From Ruminococcaceae bacterium UBA1320 (GTDB taxonomy: Bacteria; Bacillota; Clostridia; Oscillospirales; Ethanoligenentaceae), in assembly GCA_002306975.1 (NCBI GenBank), contig DBTI01000059.1, forward strand, positions 1 to 5,826: a stretch of DNA of 5,826 nt, given 5' to 3'. The position numbers were made by a program, and so were the translations under genes. How positions within the stretch are numbered: the first letter of the stretch is position 1; every line of letters starts with the position of its first letter. The notes under the pieces are model-generated. The model did not search any database and was not told where the DNA came from. It saw only the letters and a program-made list of their open reading frames with translations. Below are positions 5,588 to 5,826 of the stretch, one piece after another.

Positions 5588-5826
5588 AGAATTCGCACCA
5601 ACAACGCAATTGAACGCCTAAATCGGGAAATCCGACGCCGAACCAGAGTCGTCGGCACTTTCCCGGATGGTAACTCTTGCCTTAATGCTCGTTTGCGCCC
5701 GCCTGCGGCATGTTGCTGGTACGCAGTGGGGCAATAAGAAATATGTGAACATGAAATCTCGGCTCTGTCGAGCCCGATTCCATAGCTGGTTAATTGCTTT
5801 TTACCATATGACTGAATCCGAATTTG
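5561..5826 (+). mobile_element. Remnant of an IS256-family insertion sequence, left side deleted
   Basis: The only recognisable part is the transposase 3' fragment. The left terminal repeat and most of the transposase gene are absent, and the right end would lie beyond the window. The break at about 5561-5588 adjoins the truncated minus-strand frame, so it marks a deletion or recombination joint rather than a true element end. Confidence 0.6.
5588..5826 (+). pseudogene. Frameshifted C-terminal fragment of an IS256-family transposase
   Basis: Starting at 5588 the plus strand reads RIRTNNAIERLNREIRRRTR and then VVGTFPDGNS, the highly conserved C-terminal block of IS256/Mutator-type DDE transposases; the glutamate in NAIERLN is generally taken as the last DDE residue. 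After CTT at 5681 one extra A (5684) shifts the frame, and the family sequence resumes as MLVCARLRHVAGTQWGNKKY from 5685, open to the window edge. The unshifted frame stops at 5735. Everything N-terminal of this block, about three quarters of the usual 390-420 residues, is missing, and the frame to its left closes at TAG (5558-5560). It therefore cannot make a working transposase. The last residues (after YVNMK) do not match the family tail as I remember it. Confidence 0.88.

Noticed and set aside
5460..5588. Nine-base direct repeat TTTGGTCAA (5460-5468 and 5580-5588) as a target-site duplication
   Set aside because: The length fits IS256-type duplications, but it does not flank an element end, the surrounding sequence differs, and a chance match of this size is plausible in this much DNA.
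1..5826. CRISPR arrays, tRNA or rRNA genes
   Set aside because: No regularly spaced repeats and no recognisable tRNA or rRNA segments were seen on either strand.

Overview
The window looks like a stretch of accessory chromosome from a low-to-mid G+C member of the Bacillota, probably a clostridium. The reasons are the Bacillus-type domain order of LigD (ligase then polymerase), strong AGGAG-like ribosome sites, TATAAT promoters, T-tailed hairpin terminators, a clostridial-style large serine recombinase and an IS256-family transposase remnant. No feature fixes the genus.

Layout, left to right. (1) Positions 2-1309, plus strand: the 3' three quarters of a ligD gene (C-terminal part of the ATP-dependent ligase domain, acidic linker, complete primase/polymerase domain), cut by the left window edge. 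(2) Positions 1374-2818, minus strand, convergent with ligD: a two-gene abiE operon, antitoxin/repressor AbiEi followed by nucleotidyltransferase toxin AbiEii, joined by a one-base TAATG overlap. Its promoter is embedded in a perfect 16-bp inverted repeat, which I read as the AbiEi operator. (3) Positions 2873-3190: no convincing intact gene, only a short possible coding remnant on the minus strand and a strong hairpin terminator. (4) Positions 3194-3700: a self-contained single-gene cassette (promoter, ribosome site, 135-residue unknown protein, terminator). (5) Positions 3699-5294, minus strand: a complete 531-residue large serine recombinase. (6) Positions 5295-5826: a non-coding stretch with two inverted repeats, the tail of a possible truncated minus-strand gene, and a frameshifted C-terminal fragment of an IS256-family transposase that runs off the right edge.

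Taken together, this reads as a small variable islet next to a DNA double-strand-break repair gene. It holds an abortive-infection toxin-antitoxin pair, one unidentified cargo gene, an integrase-type recombinase that may have carried them, and insertion-sequence debris at the far end. The best leads are the AbiE operator/promoter architecture, the unknown cassette gene beside the recombinase, and the inverted repeats just upstream of the recombinase as candidate regulatory or attachment sites. I see no clear evidence of an entirely new system.
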